This document shows, one piece after another, positions 46,801-64,000 of a stretch of DNA of 64,000 nt. Within the stretch, counting starts at the first letter, position 1. Each line of letters starts with the position of its first letter. The DNA is taken from positions 2,061,001 through 2,125,000 of the forward strand of contig JAWUZG010000015.1 in NCBI GenBank assembly GCA_036785705.1, given 5' to 3'. The DNA is from Acanthornis magna (taxonomy: Eukaryota > Chordata > Aves > Passeriformes > Acanthizidae). The translations under genes were made by a program, and so were the position numbers. The notes beneath the pieces are model-generated. The model was not told the DNA's origin and ran no database searches. It saw only the letters and a program-made list of their open reading frames with translations.

Positions 46801-49800
46801 TGTCAACACTGACAGGTGAGAGGGGATTCAGGGTGTAGGTTGTCGACTTAAGAGTTTTGGAAACACTTAGACTGAAAGTTTTCTTTCTGTTGGAGCTCTG
46901 TCTGTCCACCACACTTCAATTTCAGTGACTCTTTTCAGTGGGGTGTGTCCAGGTTTGTGGGATACTGGTGGTCATTAGCAAATGTAATGTGTGCTCATGC
47001 TCAGAGTAAGGTGCTTTTTAAAAAAAACCAACTTAAAAAAAAAAAAACTAAAGTGGGGGGCTTGAGTTCATGGCCCAGACTTCATTATGATGTGCTGGGT
47101 CTGGCCTTCCTCCTGTCAGGCATTGCAGACAGACCTGGAAAGTGTGCTCTGATCCCTCTAATCATTAATGGCTCCTGCTAATAAATCTTCGTTTTGGCAT
47201 TCAGGAGCAGTGTGCACACACATAATGTCCATTTCCAGGCTGCATGAATACATCCAAGTGTCTGCTCAGAGTATTTTAAGAGCAGCTAATAACCAGAATG
47301 AGCTAAATTAGATTAACATGTTAAACCACTTACAGAATCTCTCGTGTTACATTTGAGTATCTGTTAGATGCACTATTTTGATCTAATAAGCTTTTTAATA
47401 CACGATTCTGGTGTATAAACCTCAGCAGATGGAACATTGTTTGCGGAATTGAGTGTATCGGAATACTCCCAGGGTATCAGCACGGACTTGGTCTGCACAG
47501 AGCAGATTTACCTCACTCCAAAAGGGAATTCTCTAAGAGGATTTCTAGATTATAATTATTATCATAATACTGTGTCTAATTGGGAAAAACTTGGGGTTTT
47601 TTTCACCCTTAGCATTTAGTTTTCATGTTGCTTTTCTTGATATGTGAGATCAAGGCATTAATTTCTGCATGAGTTTAATGCAGGTAGATACTCCACTGAG
47701 GTGCTGTTTAATACAAGTAGTATTGCAGTTGTACAACCTCTGCTTTTAATGCAACCTCAGGTAGCATCCAGCTTTCCACACTCTGTTCTGCTTCCTAAAT
47801 GGAATTTAGACTTTCCTTTACATTTATTGAGGGGGGGAAAAAAAAGGGTTTTTTCATTCCTAAGCTCATATATGGTATTTTTTTTCCATGTCTTTTAATT
47901 CCCACAAGGTGTGAATTGGTATTTCTGAAATTATTAAAATTATGAGAGAAAATGAGTAATTTTTCTTTAGGACTTACTTGGAAGTTGTGTTGCAGATATT
48001 TACCAAGGGCAGTAAAGAGAGCTCTTCTGCTGGTAGAACTAGCACACTATTTGTACTATTTGCACTATTTGTATATTCAAATAGTGAGATTTTGATCATT
48101 AAAAGCTCTGGAGCAGAGACTGAATTCAGTGTTCAGTGCTTCCCTGAGCATGAGCCCTTCCACTCAAGCTGTTATTTCTTCGCCTGCTGCAGGAGTCTTG
48201 TCTGTGATGGAAAGAGAGGTTTGTTAACTAGACTGCTTCAGGTCATGAAGAAGGAACCAGCAGAATCTTCCTTCAGGTGAGTTCACTTTGCCTCTTTGAG
48301 ATCCCTGGGATGTAGCTTTGGTTTCATCCAGCTTAGAGCAGCTGAGAATGTTTGAGAATCAAATGGAAAGGTCTGGCTTTGTCGTGCTGTGGTGGCAGTG
48401 CAGGTGAGAAGAAATCACAGCCGGTGATTTTCTGCAGGATCAACAAGTCTGACTCCAGCTTCAGATTGGAATGAAACAGATTAGGAAACTGGATTTGAAT
48501 GATAGTTGTGATCAAGTAATTCCCTTGCTCCAAACTAACACCTCCTTTCTTCTGTTTCTCAGATTTTGGCAAGCAAGGGCAGTTGAAAGTTTTCTGCGAG
48601 GCACTACCTCCTATGCAGACCAGATGTTCCTACTCAAGAGAGGGCTCCTGGAGGTAATAAGTTTTAAGTTAAATAAGTTTATGTCAGGCATCCTCCATAG
48701 CAATCAAGAAAAATTTATCTGTGATGAATCCAAAAGTGGGTAAAAATGTAGTTTTTTTAAAACTGGGTTTAAAACTCAGTGGGGAAATTAAGGCTGCTCA
48801 AGCTGCCCCCTTTTAATAGTGGGGGAGTAAATACTAAGGGAAATAAGTCAGGATCACAATTTACTGGAGAAATCACAATAGATGCAACAATAATAATAAA
48901 TTTAAAACTGCTCTGGTTCCTGTTGTAACTATAACAAATACTAGGAGCACTTCTAAGAAATATCTGTGAGTTCTGCTTGTGGCAGCCAGATGTGGCCAGT
49001 TGTATAACCTGCTCCACTTACACAGGAGACTCTGAATTGTTGTCTTTAGTTCTGTCTTGTGACATTCAGTCACCCAAGAACCTGCAGATAAATGCTTTAA
49101 ATATTGATAAAATGAGTGTCTGTGTTGTGCTGCTGGCTTAGACTAAGCTGTGGCAATAACATGTTTTCCTCCCCTGCCAGCATATTCTCTACTGCATTGT
49201 TGATAGTGAGTGCAAGTCACGGGATGTGCTTCAGAGTTACTTTGACCTTCTGGGAGAGCTGATGAAATTCAATATTGATGCATTCAAGAGGTTCAACAAG
49301 TACATCAACACAGATGAGAAGGTAAATATTTGTGAAAGCTGCCCCCTGTGGCTCAAAATACACCCTTTTATAACCAGATGTAGCACTGAAACTCAGATTC
49401 ATTTGGTTTTGGTGTGGTTTTAGAGCTTGGGGCACAATAAGGGGTGAGCTGCAAAGTCCCTCGGTGTTTTCAGCAGTGCTCCAGCTGTCCTGAGTCAGTG
49501 AGTGCTGAGGTGGTCAGCAGACATTGCGCTCTTACATGATCAGGCAGGTCTAAGGTCAGGCTCAAGGGTGGCAGAACATTTCCTGTGAAGTCACCAGGTT
49601 TTGGATTAAGTGATAGTTGTGGACTTTGAGACAGCTCCAAAAAGTCTTTCACTGGAGCTTGCAGTGGAAAGTCCTTCATGAATATGGCTTAAAATTCTTG
49701 ATACTGCAAACAGACATCTGTATTTGATGTTACTTGAACTTAGAGACGCTTCAGGACATCATGGCTTATGTAATTACCTATAAAATTGAGTTGAACGTGA

Positions 49801-52344
49801 ATCAGGAATAGACAGCAAAGCGGTGTCATGCTCTTGTGCATTTTTTATACATAACATCAGCTGTTGGGTAGGTTTTGAATGGCCTCATACTCTTACTTTT
49901 GTCACTGTAATGTTTCTCTCATTGCTCTTAGTTCTGGTAGACCTTGGAGAAGGGATGTATAAATGCATTTAAAAGAAAATTGTATTTCATTTTGTTTTTT
50001 TTCGCTAGTAAATGAACTTACTTTCTAGAGAATGTCTTTATACTTCATGTATGCTCCCTATTTACTGATCTGTAACTGGGTTTAGCTCTCATTCTGTGTG
50101 ATTCCCTCACTGTATTCCTCCCTAGCACTGTCTGCTTGTACAAAATCAGTGTAGGAAAACATGGAGGGGCAGGAATTCTCCCTCTTTCAAAACAAATAGT
50201 GTATGAAATCTCACTTCCATTGGAATGACACAGCTTCAAAAGAGATTTTAGGGATGCCAGGACAGCATCTTTCCATTCCACAGTGTTTTTAAGGGATCCT
50301 TTGGTCAGCCCTCAGTGCCAATTTTGCCTTGGGCTGGATGATGCAGGGTTGGGAGTGATGTCTCCTCTTACTCTTTTTAGAGATAACAAAAAAGTAACAA
50401 CCCTGAGTATTAATATGTTTAAATTTCTTTAATTCAGCACTAAAAAGTGTTTCTGTTCAGTTCCAGATATTTTTGAATCAGATCAACAGCTCTTTGGTGG
50501 ATTCAAACATGCTTGTTCGCTGCATTACTCTGTCCCTGGACCGGTTTGAGAATCAGTCTGATGCTAAAGGTGAACAGGAAGAAATGGGGTGGGACTGGGG
50601 AGTGTTTGGTGCTGATAATGGTTAATTTAAATCTGGGCTTTGACAGTCTGGGGGTTAGACAAAGAAACACCACCCTGAAAGTTTGAGCAGCAATTGTTAG
50701 TGCCCTGGTGCTTGGATCAGCATGTCTGAACCTTCAGCACGTGGTGATTGTGTTTCTCTTCTCACTGCAGTTGCAGAAGTCCTGTCCGAGTGCCGCCTGT
50801 TGTCCTACATGTCCCAGATGTCCATGAGAATGTCCTTCCTTTTCCGTCTCATTAATATTATCCATGTACAGACACTTACACAGGTAAAGAGCTGACAGTG
50901 ACTTTGCAGTTGCCTTACTGGGACTGGAATGGGGAGCAGGGGGGAGCCTGGTTTCCCTGGGTGACACCCATGTCCCTTTTTCCTTGCTGTGTGCTAAACA
51001 CCTCCACTGTGTGCATTCCACAAGTTTGTTTTACAAGGACACTTATACAACCAGTCTTAATATTTATATTGCTTTGCCACGTCACTTTTAATTCCAGGAA
51101 AATGTCAGTTGTTTGAACACAAGTTTAGTTATCCTCATGCTGGCCCGGAGGAAAGAAAAGCTCCCTTTTTATCTGCGCACCTTGCAACAAATGGAATACA
51201 CAGAAAAATACCCTGGCTTCATCCTGAACAACTTCCACAGTCTCCTGCGATTCTGGCAGCAACATTACCTCAACAAGGATAAAGACAGCACCTGCTTAGA
51301 AAATGTATGTGACCCTCTTCCCTTGGCAGGAGTCGATCACAGCAACTCCTGTCTGCCAATCCCCTGGCAAAAATGGGGAGTGGGAGGTTGGGAGGGGAAA
51401 GAAGGGAGGAAGTTCTGTCTCCAGTGTAACTCCTGGAGTACTTTTCACACCTTTCAGAGTCAGGCTAGCACAATGCAGGTGCTGGGTTTCCCTGCAGACA
51501 GAGCCCGAGGTCTTGGCTCTGGCACACAGAAGTGAGACCTGCCAGTGCTGAGTGGGGGGGAGAGGCAGGGCTGGCAGGATGGCCAGGGAGGGGCAGGCAG
51601 GACAGAATCCTTTGCTGAATTTTGAGGTTGCAGTGTGTTTGCACAGCAGGATGTGTTTGGGGCCTCTGGTGGGTGGAAATAACCAATTATCCAGTTCTGT
51701 GTGTGGCACATGGTCTGGTGGTGGGCTGCTGCAGTGGCCTTCTGGCTTTAAGGGAATAATGCAGGGGGGTGTGAGCAGGGAGGGTTGTTATCCCTGTGTC
51801 ATCTCACCAGTGGCAGCTACTTCCAGCATTGGCTTATCTGCGGCGCCACAGGCTCCCAGTTTGTGTTTGGAGTGGACAGCAAAGGAGAAGTTTGGGATTG
51901 TTTGGTATACTGGCCCAGACAGGTGTGCTGTGCTGCTCTTAGCAGGGCTGCAGCTGCCACAGGTCCTGAAACTCCTTCTGTGGAGCTGGATAATGGAGGG
52001 CTGCTTGCAGAGGTTGCTGTTGTTCACATCCAGCCCTTCTGCAGTGGGCCCCAGGGAGGGAGGGCAGAGCGGGGAGTCCATGGTGTGGCTCAGTGTGGGG
52101 CTGGGCAGCTCGGGCTGAACAAGAAGTGATTTTCAGCCCTGGGAGGTGTCTGCTGCTCGTGCTGGTGCTGTGGCCCCTCTGACCCCCCTGTCCTCTGTGC
52201 CCACAGAGCTCCTGTATTAGTTTTACCTACTGGAAAGAGACTGTTTCGATACTGCTCAGTCCGGACCGGACGTCCCCCTGTGCCATAGTCAGCTACATCG
52301 ACGAGGCGTACATGGACATTGACAGAGACTTTTCCGAGGAGTGA
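19730..52344 (+). CDS. TRPC4AP: TRPC4AP (TRUSS), CUL4-DDB1 substrate receptor
   Basis: Cytoplasmic scaffold and substrate receptor of DDB1-CUL4 ubiquitin ligases (reported for MYC proteins and C-terminal degrons); first described as a TNF-R1 and TRPC4 partner. Nineteen coding exons: 19730-19861, 30079-30207, 30466-30582, 33110-33167, 34141-34196, 35709-35837, 36964-37165, 38659-38847, 39899-40041, 44214-44345, 45006-45064, 46714-46815, 48193-48276, 48563-48653, 49181-49321, 50461-50569, 50771-50883, 51098-51304, 52207-52344. They join in frame to 776 codons plus TGA; human has 797. After a Gly/Ser-rich N-terminus, the helical DUF3689-type body is closely similar to human throughout, e.g. [51 protein letters not shown], ending [10 protein letters not shown]. 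Length differences lie in the N-terminus, the KKNLGP segment and the exon 8/9 linker. The start codon has a strong context (GGCCATGG). Confidence 0.97.
21438..21658 (+). mobile_element. CR1 LINE 3' fragment
   Basis: Begins 'gtgacaggacaagggg', then 'gggatattgggaaggaatcc', and ends 'caatccaaaccattctgtgattct'. Shows an internal deletion between 'ccctggcag' and 'gtgtccctgcc'. Confidence 0.92.
22456..22895 (+). mobile_element. CR1 LINE 3' fragment, longest copy
   Basis: About 440 bp of typical avian CR1 3' sequence: 'gagaaaaggaggctcc', 'caggatgggaggaaatgg', 'agggttgtcagacattgg', 'ctgcccagggaggtggtgg', ending 'gttggactcgatggtcttggaggtcttttccgacctaaatgattctatga'. Confidence 0.95.
25985..26222 (+). 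mobile_element. CR1 LINE 3' fragment (copy A of a similar pair)
   Basis: 'caggggaggtttaggctggatattagg', 'gggcactgcccaggctcccc', 'gggatgcccagggtagg', ending 'cttccaactcaggagattctgtg'. Closely similar to the copy at 28733-28955 in the same orientation. Confidence 0.92.
28733..28955 (+). mobile_element. CR1 LINE 3' fragment (copy B of a similar pair)
   Basis: Same subfamily and nearly the same span as the copy at 25985; the two differ at scattered single positions. Ends 'ttccagctcaggacattctgt'. Confidence 0.92.
30079..30207 (+). CDS. TRPC4AP: TRPC4AP coding exon 2
   Basis: Residues 45-87, [19 protein letters not shown] to QCQSILK; human reads FTETFLTERDKQSKWSGIP. Acceptor CATTGCAG, donor GTACTG. 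Confidence 0.96.
30466..30582 (+). CDS. TRPC4AP: TRPC4AP coding exon 3
   Basis: Residues 88-126, [19 protein letters not shown] to FDLFGGVD. Donor GTAAGT. Confidence 0.97.
32588..32642 (+). repeat. Four TGTAAATA words in TRPC4AP intron 3
   Basis: TGTAAATA, the DNA form of the Pumilio site UGUANAUA, occurs at 32588, 32604, 32613 and 32635 on the transcribed sense strand, within an AT-rich tract. It may be only a simple-repeat-like cluster. Confidence 0.7.
33110..33167 (+). CDS. TRPC4AP: TRPC4AP coding exon 4
   Basis: Residues 127-146, [19 protein letters not shown]; phase 1 donor GTAAGT. Confidence 0.95.
34141..34196 (+). CDS. TRPC4AP: TRPC4AP coding exon 5
   Basis: Residues 146-164, [19 protein letters not shown]; human reads [19 protein letters not shown]. 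Acceptor TCCTTTGCAG. Confidence 0.96.
35709..35837 (+). CDS. TRPC4AP: TRPC4AP coding exon 6
   Basis: Residues 165-207, [19 protein letters not shown] to [10 protein letters not shown]. Phase 0 at both ends. Confidence 0.97.
36964..37165 (+). CDS. TRPC4AP: TRPC4AP coding exon 7
   Basis: Residues 208-275, [18 protein letters not shown] to PSRAEINQ. Reads KKNLGP where human has KKSLSLGP, two residues shorter. Confidence 0.96.
38638..38655 (+). repeat. T18 run abutting exon 8 acceptor
   Basis: Eighteen T residues directly joined to the CAG acceptor (38656-38658), forming the whole distal polypyrimidine tract. Confidence 0.9.
38659..38847 (+). CDS. TRPC4AP: TRPC4AP coding exon 8
   Basis: Residues 275-338, [20 protein letters not shown] to NEEAEQSST. 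Phase 1 donor GTATGG. Confidence 0.96.
39899..40041 (+). CDS. TRPC4AP: TRPC4AP coding exon 9
   Basis: Residues 338-385. Acidic/Ser linker [19 protein letters not shown], then [19 protein letters not shown] to GRQRNQ. The linker is shorter than the human long isoform, which has an extra segment before EENGL. Confidence 0.95.
41035..41180 (+). mobile_element. CR1 LINE 3' fragment
   Basis: 'gactccccactcctgaagtgt', 'ggtggaaggtgtccctgcccc', ending 'aaaccaaaccattctggggctctgtgattct'. Sense to TRPC4AP. Confidence 0.88.
43110..43129. repeat. (GT)10 microsatellite
   Basis: Ten uninterrupted GT dinucleotides inside TRPC4AP intron 9. Confidence 0.95.
44214..44345 (+). CDS. TRPC4AP: TRPC4AP coding exon 10
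   Basis: Residues 386-429, [20 protein letters not shown] to HNQNCDCSP. Phase 0; one residue differs from remembered human sequence. Confidence 0.97.
45006..45064 (+). CDS. TRPC4AP: TRPC4AP coding exon 11
   Basis: Residues 430-449, [20 protein letters not shown]; ends after two bases of the Glu codon at GTGAGT. Confidence 0.96.
46714..46815 (+). CDS. TRPC4AP: TRPC4AP coding exon 12
   Basis: Residues 449-483, [20 protein letters not shown] to AVVNTDR. Acceptor TTGCTTTAG. Confidence 0.96.
48045..48086. repeat. Direct plus inverted repeat in TRPC4AP intron 12
   Basis: CACTATTTGTA occurs at 48045-48055 and 48063-48073. The second copy's CACTATTTG pairs perfectly with CAAATAGTG at 48078-48086 across a 6-nt loop, a 9-bp hairpin about 107 bp before exon 13. 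Confidence 0.75.
48193..48276 (+). CDS. TRPC4AP: TRPC4AP coding exon 13
   Basis: Residues 483-511, [20 protein letters not shown] to PAESSF. Acceptor CTGCTGCAG, donor GTGAGT. Confidence 0.97.
48563..48653 (+). CDS. TRPC4AP: TRPC4AP coding exon 14
   Basis: Residues 511-541, [20 protein letters not shown] to KRGLLE. Ends in phase 0. Confidence 0.97.
49181..49321 (+). CDS. TRPC4AP: TRPC4AP coding exon 15
   Basis: Residues 542-588, [18 protein letters not shown] to [11 protein letters not shown]. Phase 0. Confidence 0.97.
50461..50569 (+). CDS. TRPC4AP: TRPC4AP coding exon 16
   Basis: Residues 589-625, [20 protein letters not shown] to FENQSDAK. Phase 1 donor GTGAAC. Confidence 0.96.
50771..50883 (+). 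CDS. TRPC4AP: TRPC4AP coding exon 17
   Basis: Residues 625-662, [20 protein letters not shown] to HVQTLTQ. Phase 0 donor GTAAAG. Confidence 0.97.
51098..51304 (+). CDS. TRPC4AP: TRPC4AP coding exon 18
   Basis: Residues 663-731, [20 protein letters not shown] to KDSTCLEN. Phase 0 donor GTATGT. Confidence 0.97.
52207..52344 (+). CDS. TRPC4AP: TRPC4AP coding exon 19 (terminal)
   Basis: Residues 732-776 and [23 protein letters not shown] to [10 protein letters not shown]. Human ends MDIDRDFTEE. Confidence 0.97.
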   Translation, partial: SSCISFTYWKETVSILLSPDRTSPCAIVSYIDEAYMDIDRDFSEE

Positions 52345-54096
52345 TTCCTGCCTCCGGCTTCTGACGGACAGCTCGGAGGGTCCCTCCAGCCCGGAGGTTT
52401 TCAGGGATACGCTGTGTAGTGTGTGTGTGCAGCTCGGAGCTGTGGAGCACCATCCCACCCTAGCCCCTCCCGGCCCCCAGCTCTGACCTCTGACACTCGG
52501 ACAGCTCTCTGGGCAACACATTCAGGGATGTATCTTCCAGTTGTTCTGGGATAAAAATAATCACCTGCAAAAACCAGCCTGTGTTATTTTTTTCCTCTCT
52601 GCCTGTCCGGCAGGGCTGGGCAGAGGGGATTTTGCTGACATGAGGGTTCTCTGTATGTGCTGATTGAGGTGTGGCTCTCTCAGGGCTGCCAGGACGAGCA
52701 AGTTAAAAAGCACAGCAATTGCCCTCCAAGTGTGAGGTCCAAGGAGCCAATCTGAGCGGGACCCCGCCACCAGCCATGTGCAAAGCCACCACAAGGACTC
52801 CCTGCAGGTGTAACTCTTCCACTGGGCTTTGGAATTGGGGGTTTAGGGTTGGTTAGAGCATGAGTGTGTGTGCGTGTGTCTGCTTGTAATTCCTGAGAGC
52901 CCCAGCTCCAGTCACCTCTTTACCATCTCCTTTTGGACCATTTGGTACTAAATCTATCTGTGCATTAGGAGAGAACCTCTGCTCCTGCTGTCCTTCCTGC
53001 AGATCCTTCCCATCCGGAGGCGTTTTGCAGTGCAGGAGAACAGAGACATTTCAGGAGTGGTGGAATTGCAACAGGGGTTGGCTTTTTCACGGAGCACTAG
53101 CATTAAAATGTACTAATTTTTTAAACTTGCAGCTTGCCCCTTCTTGGGTAACTAACCTGGTTTTAAAATCCTTTTCAGGACCATTGCTCTTGATGTTAAC
53201 CTGCTATGCCTGGAAGTCTTATGTCAGTCTCTGCTTTCAGTCCTTAATATCAACACACATATTAACCTTGAAGTGCAATATTTACTGGAGATGTCCGTTT
53301 TTTCCTGGATCTGTTTTAATCAGAATGTGTTAAATGCTGGGAATGAACACTCTTGGTTGAAAGTAACTTTGTAGGATATGGTGGGAAAGGGGGAATCGGG
53401 TTTTGGCAGTCCTGGTTGCCAAACCTGCACCTGGCCCTGCCTGCTCACCAACACAATGTTGCTCCAACACATTCAGATACCCAGGAATGAAATACACTAC
53501 ACTTAAGCCACTACATTTAAGTCAAAAACATGTCTTGCAGCTACAGCTAAAAGAAACACAGTTTTGAAACAAACATCTGAATTTTTTAAATATTTTCTAA
53601 TTTATTGGCTGAGATGACTTCAGCTCTGTCCAGGCTCCAAAGGGGTGAGGATGTCCCAGAGCTGCAGCCTTTTGTCTCTGGCTCTTGCCAGCAGCATGAA
53701 ACGCACCCCGAGGCTCCCTGTGCTGGGGCTGGAGGAGTGCAGGAGGCTCCAGCCCCAGGGGCAGGACTTCTCCCTGAACATCTCCCTTCTCCTGTCTCTT
53801 CTCCCGCACCTTGGTGTCCCACTGTGGCTCACAGGGTGCTCAGAGCTGCTGAGCTTGTGCATAAAGCTCCTGGGAAGCCTGGTGTCCCTCCCTGGGGCTG
53901 CATCCTGCTCTGAAGAGGGGACCCTGGGGCGCTCCTCACTACAGCAGTTTCACCTCTGTTCCTCACCAGGTCACCCCCACCCTGCCCCTCCCTCCCTTCA
54001 GCCCATTTCTTTCTCATCTGTACTTTTTTTGTTCTTGGGTATTTGTGGTTTTGGTGTATCTTTGCTTCTTCTTAACTGTAATAGATGTACACTTAA

Positions 54097-54102
54097 AATA
54101 AA
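54097..54102 (+). other. TRPC4AP: Candidate TRPC4AP poly(A) signal
   Basis: AATAAA followed within about 55 bp by a GT-rich stretch (TAGTGTAGTTAATTGGTG). It would give a 3' UTR of about 1.75 kb; another AATAAA at 54673 is possible. Confidence 0.45.
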
Positions 54103-54547
54103 TGCTTCAAATTAAAAGGCTTCTACGTTAAGGGATGCCTTTTCCATAGTGTAGTTAATTGGTGCATCCACTGATTGCTTCTCCCCCCCTGCCCAGTCTC
54201 ACTCCCCTCTGTATTTTAAAGACAATTTGGGGCCCAGCTGCTTCTGGCCTTGCCCATGGGCTTGGGGGCAGCTGAGCTGAGCCCACACCATCCCTGGGGC
54301 ACCTCCCAGGTCTGGGAGCAGAGGCTGGGCTTTGCTTTGGGCTGATTTGGCAGAGAAAGGCGTGGGGAAGAAACCCCTGGCAGCTCCTCTGGGGCGGAGC
54401 GTGCTGGGCTCCAGAGCAAAGGCTCTGCCCCACTGTACCGGGGGTCACAGGAAATCCTAACGGGGACCACATGCCTTTGGGATGTCTGTCCCTGCCACAC
54501 GCCTCCTGGTGAGAGGGACCAGACCCACGGAGGTGGCAGCAGGCGAT

Positions 54548-54576
54548 GGGATGGGATGGGAGGGAGGGAGGTGGGG
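54548..54576 (+). repeat. GGGAT/GGGA tract, G4-forming
   Basis: Five plus-strand GGG runs separated by AT or A, followed by GG and GGGG. Fits the G-quadruplex consensus in the space between the two convergent genes. Confidence 0.75.
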
Positions 54577-55040
54577 ACCCCTGGCACTAACAAATACCTC
54601 GGGAAGTCTGCACTGTCCCCATGGATTGCTGAGGTTCGTGCTGCCCTGATTAATGCCAATTTGCTAACTGCAAATAAACGTATTAAATGGAAACTATTAA
54701 AGAAATCTATTTTAAAGAAATGAGTGGAGATGTCTTTCTTTGCAGTGCCTTTGCCAAAGCTGTACTATCCTGCAGGGCTGTATTGGGGGGCTTTAGGTCT
54801 GTTCTGCCTCATGCCTCAGCTCTGCTCCCCTGCTGCTGAGAGGTGTATTGGTGGGGAGGGATGAGGAAAGGGCTCTTGTCCCAAAACCCAGCCCAAGCCA
54901 GAACCAGAACTGGCAGAGGGAGGACTGGGCCTCGCTCCTGCCCCTGCCCTGTGAAGGATATTCCCAGAGACCCCAGGAGCGGAGGCCAAGGCCCTGAGTA
55001 CCCTGTGTCAGACACAACAGCGAGTCCTGGCAGATCTACG

Positions 55041-55046
55041 TTTATT
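55041..55046 (-). other. MYH7B: MYH7B poly(A) signal
   Basis: TTTATT on the plus strand, AATAAA in the MYH7B sense, 92 bp past the stop codon. This predicts a short 3' UTR of about 120 nt. Confidence 0.7.
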
Positions 55047-55137
55047 CACACGGTGCAAAGCTGGCAGTGACTGTTGCAGCCACTTGCCTCCAACCTACAG
55101 CAGCAGCTGGGACAGGGCAGGCCGGGCAGCCGGGCTC

Positions 55138-64000
<8,863 letters not shown>

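Larger units (their letters stand above)
52345..55020. other. Shared 3' space of TRPC4AP and MYH7B
   Basis: No coding sequence recognised. Plus-strand poly(A) candidates are ATTAAA 53102-53107, AATAAA 54097-54102 and AATAAA 54673-54678. The MYH7B signal lies at 55041-55046 on the other strand. A G-rich tract is at 54548-54576. Confidence 0.55.

Overview
The window looks like a piece of a bird genome, most likely a songbird (passerine). It holds three vertebrate genes with GT-AG introns: EDEM2 and TRPC4AP on the plus strand and the 3' half of MYH7B on the minus strand. This is the same gene neighbourhood as human 20q11.22, in inverted orientation. The scattered repeats are almost all 3' ends of CR1 LINEs, the dominant avian retrotransposon. 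One element (19155-19291) is a decayed tRNA-Ile-headed SINE with a CR1-like tail, as in the passerine TguSINE1 family.

Layout: 1-8.4 kb is intergenic, with four CR1 fragments, two small tandem duplications and no gene I can recognise. EDEM2 starts in a CpG island at about 8.1-9.05 kb and has 11 coding exons (8653-17231, 579 codons), all in frame across the junctions. A 2.5 kb gap holds the EDEM2 3' UTR and the SINE. TRPC4AP starts in a second CpG island (about 19.4-20.3 kb) and has 19 coding exons (19730-52344, 776 codons), with a 10.2 kb first intron carrying four CR1 copies. From 52.3 to 55.1 kb lies the shared 3' space of two convergent genes. MYH7B occupies 55138 to the right edge on the minus strand: 20 coding exons, the last one upstream being cut by the window, encoding about 1,067 residues of myosin rod. 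Motor domain, neck and the intron expected to carry miR-499 lie beyond 64000.

The genes do not form one pathway. EDEM2 is an ER mannosidase-family protein that commits misfolded glycoproteins to ER-associated degradation. TRPC4AP (TRUSS) is a substrate receptor of CUL4-DDB1 ubiquitin ligases and a TNF-receptor/TRPC scaffold. MYH7B is a slow/tonic-type sarcomeric myosin heavy chain. All exon limits were read by eye from splice consensus, frame continuity and similarity to the vertebrate proteins as I remember them; no alignment was run. I found no sign of a novel multi-gene system. The most notable features are regulatory and structural: a duplicated NF-Y/Sp1 module, a 20-bp-phased promoter repeat, an overlapping uORF, the SINE, gain and loss of EDEM2 glycosylation sites, and a one-residue terminal MYH7B exon.
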